Notes: generated by a model not told the origin, from the letters alone. A DNA stretch of 64,000 bases from Spirochaetota bacterium (GCA_023438065.1 JAEXRH010000012.1:372001-436000), one strand, 5' to 3'. Positions 7,604 through 16,267 are shown, numbered from the stretch's first letter. Translations and numbers: made by a program.

Positions 7604-8707
7604 ATGGTACAGCCGTTTTTGATCCTGTCAACGAGATCCTGCGTTCCCTACGCGAGATCGGTCGTCGAGGCGATCAACCGCCATCCCGAGCGCATCCTGT
7701 TCCCGGACACCATCGATTATCTCGAGGAACTTTCCGTCATGAGCTTCGCCGACGGGGAACTCGAGGTCACGCTGAAAAAATCGGTTCGGGGAAAAACCAT
7801 TTTCCTGTTCTCCACGGCCGCGAAAAACGGGTTCGGGATCCCGAGCGAGGAATGCAAGATCGAGCTTTACCACGCGATCGACGTCCTCAGGCGTTCCCAG
7901 GCGAAAGAGATCATCGTCTTCGAGCCCTATATCTCCTGCTCCAGGTCCGACCGCACGACCAGAAGGAACTCGGTGGGGCTTTGGGTCCATTACAAGACGA
8001 TGATCTCGCTCGGGGCCGACCACCTCATCACCTATCAGCTCCATTCCGACAAGTCGAAAACGATTTTCGATCCGTGCCTCTGCGCGGTCGACGACGTGCC
8101 GGCGATATCGCTCCTCGAAAAGCACCTGTGCGACGCGTTTATCCGCACGAGTGACGCGCTCGAAACGGCCGTCCGTGACGACTGGCTCTTTTGCTCGGTG
8201 GACGCCGGCGGCGAAAAACTCGCAAAAAGCTTCTCGACCGCGTTCGGGGCCCAGCTCGTCGTCGCGCACAAACAGCGAAACCATGAAAAGGCAAACGTCG
8301 TCGAGTGCATCAATCTCCTTTCGGCGGTGCCGCTCAAGGATAAAACGATCTGGATCGTCGACGACATGATCGACACGGCGGGTTCCGTGTACGGGCTCGT
8401 TCGGGAACTCGCCCGGAAGGAGGTTCGCGAGATCAACATTCTCGTCGTTCATCCGGTAATGTCCGATCCCGCGAGCGAACGGCTCCTCGAGCTCCATGAC
8501 GCGGGGTACCTCAACCGGCTCGTCGTGTGCGACACGGTGGACTGCGTCAAGGCAAAGGAGCGATTGCCGTTCATGGAAACGATATCATCCGCGGACTTGA
8601 GCGCGCGGATACTGCTTACAATCGTGCAGGATCGGCAAATGGCCGATCTCATCGACCATTTTTCCCCGTCCGCCTATCTTTCGGGGGATCGCGCTCCGCG
8701 CCACTGA
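7604..8707 (+). CDS. prs: Divergent ribose-phosphate pyrophosphokinase (PRPP synthetase)
   Basis: 367 residues from ATG 7604 (ATG 7589 is an in-frame alternative). The PRPP-binding loop WIVDDMIDTAGSVYGL is well preserved, as are MSFADGELEV and SVDAGGEKLAKSF, matching the Prs fold of two phosphoribosyltransferase-like domains. The family's DLHAxQIQGFF motif reads QLHSDKSKTIFDP, so the aspartate is replaced, and the flexible loop reads KQRNHEKAN. It is longer than classical class I Prs (about 315 aa). Product: PRPP from ribose-5-phosphate and ATP, feeding nucleotide salvage (compare upp and comF in this window). It is divergent from recA. Confidence 0.85.
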   Translation: MVQPFLILSTRSCVPYARSVVEAINRHPERILFPDTIDYLEELSVMSFADGELEVTLKKSVRGKTIFLFSTAAKNGFGIPSEECKIELYHAIDVLRRSQAKEIIVFEPYISCSRSDRTTRRNSVGLWVHYKTMISLGADHLITYQLHSDKSKTIFDPCLCAVDDVPAISLLEKHLCDAFIRTSDALETAVRDDWLFCSVDAGGEKLAKSFSTAFGAQLVVAHKQRNHEKANVVECINLLSAVPLKDKTIWIVDDMIDTAGSVYGLVRELARKEVREINILVVHPVMSDPASERLLELHDAGYLNRLVVCDTVDCVKAKERLPFMETISSADLSARILLTIVQDRQMADLIDHFSPSAYLSGDRAPRH

Positions 8708-8717
8708 GCGTCGGGAA

Positions 8718-8733
8718 GGGTCCGGCCGGGCCC
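8718..8733. other. Short hairpin between convergent genes
   Basis: A near-palindrome with arms GGGTCC and GGGCCC around a GGCC loop lies between the prs stop and the convergent TPR gene stop. It lacks a T-run on either side, so it is at best a weak or Rho-assisted terminator. Confidence 0.3.
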
Positions 8734-8769
8734 GATGAAGGTTCCTGATACGCGCTTCCGGGAGGAAGG

Positions 8770-9861
8770 CTATTCCTTCGCGGGCCTTCCGCTCTGGTGG
8801 ATTCCCTTTCCTTTGAGGATCACTTTCCCGCCTTCCTGGGATATCTTCGCGAGGATCTCGAGCGGTTTATCGGTGTCGACCGGGAGCGCCTCGTCGAAAT
8901 GCGCCCGCACGATTCCCTCGAGCGTTTTCCGGGTATCGTATCCGACGAGGAAATCGAGATCCATCGCCGTCCCCGCTTCCTGGACGTTCGTGGCCATTCC
9001 CCGCCACACGACCCAGCAATCGAGATACAGGTACGGATCGTCGGCGACCTTCGCGTAGGGATACACGTCCCGTATCGAGTCGAAACCCGGTTCCGCGAGA
9101 TAGGTCATGAGCAGTCTCGCCTTTTGCTTGATGGGCGCCGAGGCGTTCGAGTACAGGATTCTGTTGATTTCGACCTGCGCGGCGTTGTCGCGGTATTCCT
9201 GGAAAAAGCGCTGGGCAGCCGCGTACGAGGCGACGACCGCCTTGTCGGTCAAGACGTACCGATAGGTGCCGCCCATGTCGAGCGCGTCTGCTCGCTCGCC
9301 GGCGACAAGGTCCAGGGAGGAGATGTCGGCGCGCGGCGCGCCCGGAAGGGCGCGTTCGGCGATTCGCGGGCCGGCGATCCAGGCAAAACAGGCGAAAAGC
9401 GCGACGGCGATCCCGACGCCGATAGCGGCGGGATTCACGCCGGGTCGGGGACGGGGATAAAACCGGGCGATTTTCCCGGTCTCGACGAGCGCCTCGATGG
9501 TCTCCGCGTCGCCCCTTTTCCGGATGAAATCAAGGGACTTTCTCGCGAGCGCGTGGTTGGGCGCGTATTCGAGCGCCTCAAGATAGTACTCGACCGCCTG
9601 ATGGGTATCTCCCCGACGGAGATGAAGCGCGGCCTGAGCGGCAAGGAGATCGGGGTCCCGCATCCTGATCTGCCGGGCACGCTGAAAATACGAGGTAGCG
9701 CCCCCGACGTCTCCGGTATGAAGGCAGGCTAACGCGAGAAAATAGTAAAACTGGAAGGAATCCCGGTATTGCAGGATCTCGGGCTCGAGAAGGGTGATGA
9801 CGTCATTGTAACGCCCGCGGTAAAAGGCTCTCTTCGCGCGGGTCAATAGGGTCGCGGCCAT
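8770..9861 (-). CDS. TPR protein with single membrane helix
   Basis: 363 residues. The N-terminal 125 residues form about three TPR-like helical pairs (for example DPDLLAAQAALHLRRGDTHQAVEYYLEALEYAPNH, split here over two repeats). One membrane helix spans about 144-164. The remaining 200 residues have no motif I recognise and contain another helical, repeat-like stretch (AAQRFFQEYRDNAAQVEINRI). With no signal peptide, the TPR half is probably cytoplasmic and the C-terminal half periplasmic. It is the last gene of the rpe-led group. Function unknown; the neighbours suggest an envelope role. Confidence 0.8.
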   Translation of the reverse strand: MAATLLTRAKRAFYRGRYNDVITLLEPEILQYRDSFQFYYFLALACLHTGDVGGATSYFQRARQIRMRDPDLLAAQAALHLRRGDTHQAVEYYLEALEYAPNHALARKSLDFIRKRGDAETIEALVETGKIARFYPRPRPGVNPAAIGVGIAVALFACFAWIAGPRIAERALPGAPRADISSLDLVAGERADALDMGGTYRYVLTDKAVVASYAAAQRFFQEYRDNAAQVEINRILYSNASAPIKQKARLLMTYLAEPGFDSIRDVYPYAKVADDPYLYLDCWVVWRGMATNVQEAGTAMDLDFLVGYDTRKTLEGIVRAHFDEALPVDTDKPLEILAKISQEGGKVILKGKGIHQSGRPAKE

Positions 9862-9870
9862 CGGTATTCG

Positions 9871-10899
9871 CTAGTCCCCCGTCTGCCGAAGGATCGCGTC
9901 GAGCTCCGCGTTGAGCCGATCGAGCTCGTCCTGGGGTACCGATTGGGGGTTCTTCTCGATCTCGTCGATCCGGTCGAGCAAGGCCTTGATCGCGGCTTCC
10001 CGGGCATCCTTGTCCCGATACCGCTTTTGGGGAATCGGTTCCGGTTGTCGGGGGACGAACGCCGGACTCGACGAGACCCCTGGCGCCTTTCCGTCCCAGG
10101 AACCCAGAACCATCCGTACGGAAAGCCGTTCGTTCGCGCGGATTTCCGCCTCGGGCCAGACGGCAAGGATCGCGGAATCGTTGACGGAGTAGATGGTGTT
10201 GAACGAGCGTCCCTCGACGAAGTCAGGGCTCCAGGCGAGGGTATTGAGCCGGTCCCAGTTCGCGAAATACAGCGCGTCCGGGAGGCTTGCGCCGCTTCCC
10301 GAGCGTATCAGGGCAAACGGAAGCGTCTTGTTCGCGGACACGATCCAGGAATCGCGATCGACGCCCGCCTTCAGCCTCGTTTCCGCGGAGATACGGTGCC
10401 TTACGTCGGTGAGAAAGTGTATCCCCTCGCTTTCTCCCAAACTCGTATCGATAAGCGCCTTGAGCGCGAACACGCCGGTCTTCCCCGAAGTGTTTTCTAT
10501 ATGGGTATCTATAGCGAGGAAGGGTTCGCCTCCCGCGCCGGGAATAGTCACGAACGAAAAGTCCTGCTCGACCTGAAAGTCGTCGGTCAGATTGAAGGTG
10601 AACTTGGCGCCTGACTCGGTTTCGGAAAAGACGACGGGTTTGCCGACCCGATCCCGGAGCTTGAATACCCGACCGTTCGAAAGCACCGAAAACCAGCTCG
10701 TCGCCGACACGTCCCGGTCGTCAAAAAGGGGTTCATAACGGTTTTTGCCGACGTCGGACAGCCGATAGAGCGAGAAGGACCCGGCTTCGGTATCGAGAAC
10801 GAGCTTGATCTTCCCGCGGGACAACTCGAAGGTCTCGGCCGACCAGAGCGCGCACGCGAGAAAGGAGAAAAGGAGCGATGCGGCCATTCTCCTGGTCAT
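9871..10899 (-). CDS. Exported protein of unknown function
   Basis: 342 residues beginning with a clear signal peptide (MTRRMAASLLFSFLACALWSA, predicted cleavage near 20). The mature part alternates short beta strands (about 25-260), resembling a beta-sandwich, then a Pro/Arg-rich linker (270-295) and a charged helical tail (295-342). It has AGGGGAGG before ATG 10899 and overlaps the upstream TPR gene by ATGA. I recognise no family motif; the strand-rich body plus helical tail fits a periplasmic partner of the TPR proteins on either side. Confidence 0.75.
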   Translation of the reverse strand: MTRRMAASLLFSFLACALWSAETFELSRGKIKLVLDTEAGSFSLYRLSDVGKNRYEPLFDDRDVSATSWFSVLSNGRVFKLRDRVGKPVVFSETESGAKFTFNLTDDFQVEQDFSFVTIPGAGGEPFLAIDTHIENTSGKTGVFALKALIDTSLGESEGIHFLTDVRHRISAETRLKAGVDRDSWIVSANKTLPFALIRSGSGASLPDALYFANWDRLNTLAWSPDFVEGRSFNTIYSVNDSAILAVWPEAEIRANERLSVRMVLGSWDGKAPGVSSSPAFVPRQPEPIPQKRYRDKDAREAAIKALLDRIDEIEKNPQSVPQDELDRLNAELDAILRQTGD

Positions 10900-11849
10900 T
10901 GTGCCTCCCCTTCCAGAATCTGGTCGTACATGTTCTGGAGCGACGCGGCCTTGTTCCTGATGGCCTCCAGGGCCTGACGCCGCTTGACGGGATCGTCGGA
11001 ATTGATGTCGTCCGAAAGGGACGGAGTGTCGTTCGTCGAGGGGACTTTCTGGCCGGCCTTCGCCAAGGCCGCGGCAAGTTCCGCGTTCTGCATCTCGAGC
11101 TCGGCGACGCGATCCGAAAGGACGGTAGTCCTCCCCTTCTCGTCGGTAAGCTGCTTCTCGAGTTCGCCGAGCCGGGTATCCTTGAGCATGTCGGAAATCC
11201 GCTTTTGATAGGCGGTCATCGCCTGTTCGTAGGTTTTTTCCCGCCTTTGATAATCCTCGATGACGCGCAAGGTTTCCTCGTGACTCGTCTTGAGAAGGCG
11301 CAAAAGTTCCTCTTCCTTCGATTTCTGGTCGATCAGCGCTATTCGGTATCGGGAAGCCTCAACCTTCACGGAAAGGGGATACTGATCCCGGACGATCGAG
11401 AAGATCGCCCGAGCCTCCTCGAAGCGACCGGAGGCATACAGGCATTCCCCCGTCCAGTAGTATGCGGCGGGAACGAGCGCATGATTGGGCCAGGTGACGA
11501 GAAAGCGATAGAAGGTCCTGATGGACTCCTCGTAGCTGCCGAGCAGATATTGCGCGCGGGCCTTTTGGTACCGCACGTCCGGGATGCGCGAGTCCGCGGG
11601 AAAAGAGGCGGTAAAGCGCTCGATGTCGCCGAGCGCGGCTTGATACTCGCCGGCGGAGATCTCCGACATGATGAGCCAATACCAACCCTCGGAGCCGCTA
11701 CCCGGTTCGGTTACGGCCGTCCGAAAGGACAGAATCGCGGTCGACCAGTCCGAGCGCGCGTAGGCGTCAAGACCGGCGGAAAGCGGATCTTGGGAAAAGG
11801 CAAGGCACGCAGCAAGGACGAGAACGATACTGGACAGCGTTTTTTTCAT
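10896..11849 (-). CDS. Periplasmic TPR and coiled-coil protein (CpoB/YbgF-like)
   Basis: 317 residues with a signal peptide ending near SQD (about residue 20). Four or so TPR units follow (25-165; AEYWTGECLY-type and ARAQYLLGSYEESIRTFYRFLVTWPNH-like repeats), then a long charged coiled coil (170-265) and a Ser/Asp-rich tail. The TPR layout recalls CpoB/YbgF, but there the coiled coil is N-terminal, so this is at most an analogue. SD GGGGAG stands seven bases before ATG 11849. It lies 39 bases after rpe and overlaps the exported-protein gene by four bases. Confidence 0.75.
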   Translation of the reverse strand: MKKTLSSIVLVLAACLAFSQDPLSAGLDAYARSDWSTAILSFRTAVTEPGSGSEGWYWLIMSEISAGEYQAALGDIERFTASFPADSRIPDVRYQKARAQYLLGSYEESIRTFYRFLVTWPNHALVPAAYYWTGECLYASGRFEEARAIFSIVRDQYPLSVKVEASRYRIALIDQKSKEEELLRLLKTSHEETLRVIEDYQRREKTYEQAMTAYQKRISDMLKDTRLGELEKQLTDEKGRTTVLSDRVAELEMQNAELAAALAKAGQKVPSTNDTPSLSDDINSDDPVKRRQALEAIRNKAASLQNMYDQILEGEAQ

Positions 11850-11888
11850 GCGTCACTCCCCGGAGATGCCATTCGTGGCGGTGATGTA

Positions 11889-12512
11889 TCAGAGTTCGCC
11901 GGTAAAGAAGGCTGAACCGGAAACCACCACGTCGGTACCGGCATCGACTACCGCGGCAAGCGTCTTTCTATTAACGCCGCCGTCTACAGATACTATATAC
12001 GAGAAACTCGAATCGTGCTTGATTTTTTTCAGGGTCCGGACCTTTTCAAGGCAGCTTTCAATCAGTTCCTGCCCGCCAAAGCCCGGATTCACCGTCATTA
12101 CCAGGACGAGGTCGACGATCGGGAGGAGTTCGGTGATCGCGGATACCGGTGTGGAGGGAACGATGCTGATACCGGCTTTTTTCCCCGCCGCCTTGATGCG
12201 GCTCACGAGCCGGTGCGAGTGGACGCACGCCTCGGGATGGAAGGTAATCCAGTCCGCTCCCGCGTCGACAAAGGGGTCTATATACGCTTCGGGGTTCGTT
12301 ACCATGAGGTGGACATCGAACGGAAGCTTCGTCAGGGGCCTGAGGGCCGAAATGACCGGAGGGCCGACGGTCAGATTCGGGACGAAATGGCCGTCCATCA
12401 CGTCTATATGCACAACATCGCCGCCATTCGCCTCGATCTTGCGGATCGAGGCGGCCAGATTTGAAAAATCTGCGCTTAAAATGGACGGAGCCAGTAGAAA
12501 AGTTTTCTTCAT
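11889..12512 (-). CDS. rpe: Ribulose-phosphate 3-epimerase
   Basis: 207 residues from ATG 12512. Family motifs are LAPSILSADFSNL, VHIDVMDGHFVPNLTVGPP, DVHLMVTNPE, VLVMTVNPGFGGQ and VDGGVN, covering the metal and phosphate ligands of the TIM barrel. It interconverts ribulose-5-P and xylulose-5-P in the pentose phosphate pathway. No ribosome-binding sequence precedes the start, and a -10 box lies only six bases upstream, so the mRNA is probably leaderless. The open frame to 12560 runs through the promoter and is not coding. Confidence 0.95.
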   Translation of the reverse strand: MKKTFLLAPSILSADFSNLAASIRKIEANGGDVVHIDVMDGHFVPNLTVGPPVISALRPLTKLPFDVHLMVTNPEAYIDPFVDAGADWITFHPEACVHSHRLVSRIKAAGKKAGISIVPSTPVSAITELLPIVDLVLVMTVNPGFGGQELIESCLEKVRTLKKIKHDSSFSYIVSVDGGVNRKTLAAVVDAGTDVVVSGSAFFTGEL

Positions 12513-12518
12513 GTCGAT

Positions 12519-12547
12519 ATAGTACCAAACTCGCCAAATACTGTAAA
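12519..12547 (-). promoter_or_regulatory. rpe promoter placing the start at the initiation codon
   Basis: Minus strand: -35 TTTACA (plus 12542-12547), 17-base spacer, -10 TACTAT (plus 12519-12524). Only six bases separate the -10 from ATG 12512, so the expected transcription start coincides with the A of the start codon. Confidence 0.65.
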
Positions 12548-12560
12548 TAGAATCTCTCAA

Positions 12561-12588
12561 TTGACTAAACCTCAGGAATGAGTATAAT
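12561..12588 (+). promoter_or_regulatory. Strong promoter of the TPR-greA-VWA unit
   Basis: -35 TTGACT (12561-12566), 16-base spacer, perfect -10 TATAAT (12583-12588). The expected start near 12595 leaves about five bases before ATG 12600, with no ribosome site. It is back to back with the rpe promoter. Confidence 0.75.
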
Positions 12589-12599
12589 AGAAGTGTATT

Positions 12600-13538
12600 A
12601 TGACCAGCGAACCTGTTCAGGGATTATTACAGCAAGTCTATGAGTTGCTCAAAACGGGAGAACTTGAACAGGCAAACAGGGAGCTTGGGGGGATTCTCCA
12701 GCAGAATCTCGAAAACAGCGACGTAATATACGCCCTGACCGGCGTCAATTTCTGGACTGACAAGCTGAAGAAGGCAATGAACGCGACGACGGCCTTCGAG
12801 CGCGGTGAGTATCTGGTTTCCCAATGGAAACCCTTTACCCAGTATATGGAAAAGCAGGGCCCGGAACGGGAACCGCTGCTTTACGCGATCAAGCACTGCG
12901 CGTTCTCCCTCGCGCTCGGGTTTTACCAGACCCTCTATCGCGAGGACGGTACGTCCCGGGATCCGGAGATTTACCGAAAGACCGGCCTTTGCTACAAGGA
13001 ACTCGGCGATTATGAACGCGCCCTCCAGCTCCTCGAACAGGCGAAGGACGGCGACGGGGATTCGCCATGCATCCTTGCGGAGCTCGCCGACTGTTACGCG
13101 CTCTGCGGGGAAACGCGGCTTTCGAAGGTTCTGTTCCGCGAGGCTTTTTTCCTCGGAGCGGGGAAGATCGAGCTTCACTTTCTCGAGTCTGAGATCGTTC
13201 GCAGGTTGGTCGCTCAGGTGCACGCGCTCGGATACGGAGGGGCCGAACTCGCCGAGTGGATTCCGGTATACGGCGTTCTCTATAGCGTCCTGAACGTGAA
13301 AAGGGAACTTCGCGCGCTGGAATTCGGCAAGCTCAAGCAGTCGATCTTCGCGCTTGAGACCGAGCTGAGGGACGCTCCCGCGGACGCGAGGGCCATCTTG
13401 GTGCCGAGATTGATAAACCATTATTTCTGGCTGATCGACCATTACGTGAACGTGAATGACGACAGCGCAAGGATTAACGAAGTCTTATTGAAGATTAAAC
13501 TACTGGATACCGACGTGTACAAACGGTACACCCTGTAA
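12600..13538 (+). CDS. TPR-repeat protein upstream of greA
   Basis: 312 residues, all helical, with recognisable TPR signatures around 120-165 (RKTGLCYKELGDYERALQLL and ILAELADCYALCGETRLSKVLF). No signal peptide or membrane helix, so cytoplasmic. A TAG stop at 12588-12590 lies in frame just upstream, so ATG 12600 is essentially the only possible early start, and the promoter puts the 5' end about five bases from it. It is followed after 24 bases by the GreA fusion. The pairing with a GreA that itself carries helical repeats suggests the two may act together; that is inference. Confidence 0.8.
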   Translation: MTSEPVQGLLQQVYELLKTGELEQANRELGGILQQNLENSDVIYALTGVNFWTDKLKKAMNATTAFERGEYLVSQWKPFTQYMEKQGPEREPLLYAIKHCAFSLALGFYQTLYREDGTSRDPEIYRKTGLCYKELGDYERALQLLEQAKDGDGDSPCILAELADCYALCGETRLSKVLFREAFFLGAGKIELHFLESEIVRRLVAQVHALGYGGAELAEWIPVYGVLYSVLNVKRELRALEFGKLKQSIFALETELRDAPADARAILVPRLINHYFWLIDHYVNVNDDSARINEVLLKIKLLDTDVYKRYTL

Positions 13539-13562
13539 ACCGGATTGCTAGGAGAAAAGAAT

Positions 13563-16244
13563 ATGTCTGAGTCGTTGGTGAAATCTGTCCAGGATATGCT
13601 GAATGAGGAAAAGTGGACCCGTGCCACGATCAGTAATTATTCTATCGCGAATTTCAAGGATCTTGACGCCATCATCAGGGACGCTCAGGCAGCCAGATGC
13701 GTTGACGAGATCAAGACGCTGTGCGACGAGCACCTCGCGCACACGAAGAACAGCATCATAGCCCTCTATCTCTCCGGGATCAGCGCCCTTTCCAAGCAAT
13801 TGCTCGACGACTCGGCGCTCGTGAACCTCATCAACATCTTCATCGACAACCATAAAACTCCCATCGTCGAGCATCTCGCGAACCGCGTCCTCGAGTTCGG
13901 GGAGTCGAAGTTCGCGCTCCGGACCCTCGCCGACTGCTACAAGGAGAGCAACAACGACGCTCTCTACGGCGTATGGGAACGCCTCGTCAAGATCGATTAC
14001 GACGAGGCAGACATCACCAAGCTCCTTGCCGAGAAGTACGAGAAGGACGGGGACGCCGAGGCGGCCGTCGACTACTACAAGAAAGCGCTCTACCGCTACA
14101 TCAACCGAAAGCAGGCGAACTCCGTCAAGGAAATCTGGACGCACCTCGTCTCGCTCATCCCGGAGGAAATTGACTTCTTCTATCATGTCCAGCGCAAGAT
14201 CGCGAAGATCATGGGCGACGACCGCAGCGCCATGCTCATGCAGGAAGTCTACGTCTACTACAAGGACCACCAGGAGTGGAACACCGCGATCGACATCCTC
14301 AAGATCATACTCACCTACGACGACAAGGACTCGTGGGCGCGCAAGGAGATCGTCGAGTGCTTCCGCGGGAAATACGCCGGACACAGCCAGCTTGACGAGT
14401 ACGTCAAGGCCTCGAACCTCAACCAGAGCTGGCGCAACGTATTCGAGGCCATCGGCGAGTTCGAGAAGCATATCTCCTTCGACGCGGGCAATTTCGTATT
14501 CCATCGCTCTTGGGGAGTCGGCCGCATCGCGAGCGTGAAAAACGACGAGATCACGATCGACTTCGCGAAGAAGCGCGCGCATACGATGAGCCTCAAGATG
14601 GGCGTCAACGCCCTCCAGACCCTCAGCAAGGACCATATCTGGGTTCTCAAGTCCATATGGAAGCGCGAGAAACTCATCACCAAGGTCAAGGAAGATCCGG
14701 CCTGGGCGCTCAAGACCATCATCAAGAGCTACGATAACAACTGCGACCTCAAGCACATCAAGGCCGAGCTCGTGCCTTCCGTCCTCACCGTCAACGAATG
14801 GACGAGCTGGAGCACCAAGGCCCGTAACATCCTCAAGGATGATCCCGGGTTCGGCGTGAACCCGACCAACATCGACCTCTTCGTCGTTCGCGACCGGCCC
14901 ATCTCGCTCGAGGAGAAGCTCTTCAACGAGTTCAAGGCGCAGAAGAATTTCTTCGCGCGCATAGACCTCCTCATGACCTTCTCGGAGAAGGCGGAACCGG
15001 ACTCGGAGTACTTCGCCGAGATGTTCAGCTACTTCGCCGGATACCTCAAGGCGTTCAACCAGGTCAACGAGCAGATCATCGCGAGCTACCTCGTCGTCAA
15101 GCAGATCGTCGCGAAGCACCCGCACCTTAACCCCGGCATCCAGTACAACTTTGCCGAGCTCTTCGCCGAGATCGAGGACCCGTCGGTCGTGTACACCGCG
15201 ATCAAGGACAACGACCTCAAGCGGAGCTATCTCCAGCACATCAAGAACTTCCTTCCCGACTGGTCGGACGTGTACGTCAAGCTCTTCCCGACGGTGCTGT
15301 CCGCCGAAATCGTCGACGCCCTCGTCAAGGAAGGCTGCACGGCGAAGGTAAAAACCCTCGCGGCCCTGTGCTTTGACAACTATCGCGACTACCGGGAGGG
15401 CACGATCTGGTTCTTCAAGAACGCGCAGGAAGCCGATTGGTTCAAGGAGCTCTCGATTCCGTACGAGAAGCAGCTCATCGCGCTCATCCACATCCTCGAC
15501 GTTACCTATCGCGAGATCGCCAACCATCGCGAAACCACCGAGAACCGGAAAATCAATCGCCAGGTTCAGACGATCCTCTTCGGCAAGGACAACCTCCTCG
15601 AAACCTTCATCCTGAAGAACGACGTCGACACCATCACGCGCCTGTATACCCTCGTCGACGACGTCAAGGATCTCGATCCCGCGATCAAGATGCACCTCAG
15701 AAACAAGATCCTGGAGCAGCACAAGGGCTTCAAGTTCTTCGGGTCCGAGGAGAAAACCGTCGTATCCCGCGGTCTCATCGTCACCTCGAAGATGTACGAA
15801 GAGAAGAAGAAGCAGCTCCAGAACATCGTCGACGTCGAGATGCCCGCGAACTCGAAGGAAATCGGCTTCGCGCTCTCCCTCGGCGACCTTCGGGAGAACG
15901 CCGAGTACAAGGCCGCGAAGGAGCGACAGACCATCCTCAACGCGACCGCTACCCGGCTCCAGGAAGAGATCGACCGCGCGCAGATCTTCGATCCCACGAC
16001 GATCACCGTCGCGCGCGTCTCCTTCGGAACCGTCGCTCACCTCGTGAACAACGCGACCGGAGAGGAAGAGACCTTCACGATCCTCGGACCGTGGGAGTCG
16101 AATCCGGACGCCTTCGTCATCTCGTACATGTCCCCGTTCGGAAACGCGATCCTCAATCACCGCGAGGGTGAGACCGTGAAGTTCACGATCAACGAGCGGG
16201 ACTATGACTACACGATAAAGGCGATTACGGCCGCCTCGTTCTGA
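13563..16244 (+). CDS. greA: Long-form transcript cleavage factor GreA with large helical N-domain
   Basis: 893 residues from ATG 13563 (SD AGGAG at eight bases). Residues 737-893 are a complete GreA: a coiled coil with the acidic tip LGDLRENAEYKAAKERQ (D775 and E778, the Mg-binding pair that rescues backtracked RNA polymerase) and a C-terminal FKBP-like domain. Residues 1-735 are alpha-helical repeat-like sequence (for example LLAEKYEKDGDAEAAVDYYKKALYRYINRKQ) with a short stretch near 305-345 (FHRSWGVGRIASVKNDEITIDFAKKRAHTM) that resembles a small beta barrel. Ordinary GreA is about 158 residues; elongated GreA occurs in spirochaetes. The tract follows codon use of its neighbours. Confidence 0.9.
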   Translation: MSESLVKSVQDMLNEEKWTRATISNYSIANFKDLDAIIRDAQAARCVDEIKTLCDEHLAHTKNSIIALYLSGISALSKQLLDDSALVNLINIFIDNHKTPIVEHLANRVLEFGESKFALRTLADCYKESNNDALYGVWERLVKIDYDEADITKLLAEKYEKDGDAEAAVDYYKKALYRYINRKQANSVKEIWTHLVSLIPEEIDFFYHVQRKIAKIMGDDRSAMLMQEVYVYYKDHQEWNTAIDILKIILTYDDKDSWARKEIVECFRGKYAGHSQLDEYVKASNLNQSWRNVFEAIGEFEKHISFDAGNFVFHRSWGVGRIASVKNDEITIDFAKKRAHTMSLKMGVNALQTLSKDHIWVLKSIWKREKLITKVKEDPAWALKTIIKSYDNNCDLKHIKAELVPSVLTVNEWTSWSTKARNILKDDPGFGVNPTNIDLFVVRDRPISLEEKLFNEFKAQKNFFARIDLLMTFSEKAEPDSEYFAEMFSYFAGYLKAFNQVNEQIIASYLVVKQIVAKHPHLNPGIQYNFAELFAEIEDPSVVYTAIKDNDLKRSYLQHIKNFLPDWSDVYVKLFPTVLSAEIVDALVKEGCTAKVKTLAALCFDNYRDYREGTIWFFKNAQEADWFKELSIPYEKQLIALIHILDVTYREIANHRETTENRKINRQVQTILFGKDNLLETFILKNDVDTITRLYTLVDDVKDLDPAIKMHLRNKILEQHKGFKFFGSEEKTVVSRGLIVTSKMYEEKKKQLQNIVDVEMPANSKEIGFALSLGDLRENAEYKAAKERQTILNATATRLQEEIDRAQIFDPTTITVARVSFGTVAHLVNNATGEEETFTILGPWESNPDAFVISYMSPFGNAILNHREGETVKFTINERDYDYTIKAITAASF

Positions 16245-16267
16245 TTCCTCATGACCAGGGGTTAAAG

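Noticed and set aside
7491..7631. N-terminal extension of RecA to 7631
   Set aside because: That stretch holds the TGGTATAAT promoter and the divergent prs start; GTG 7490 has a strong ribosome site and fits RecA length.
12513..12560. N-terminal extension of Rpe to 12560
   Set aside because: These codons cover the rpe promoter, and epimerases begin at the KKTFLLAPSILSADF segment.
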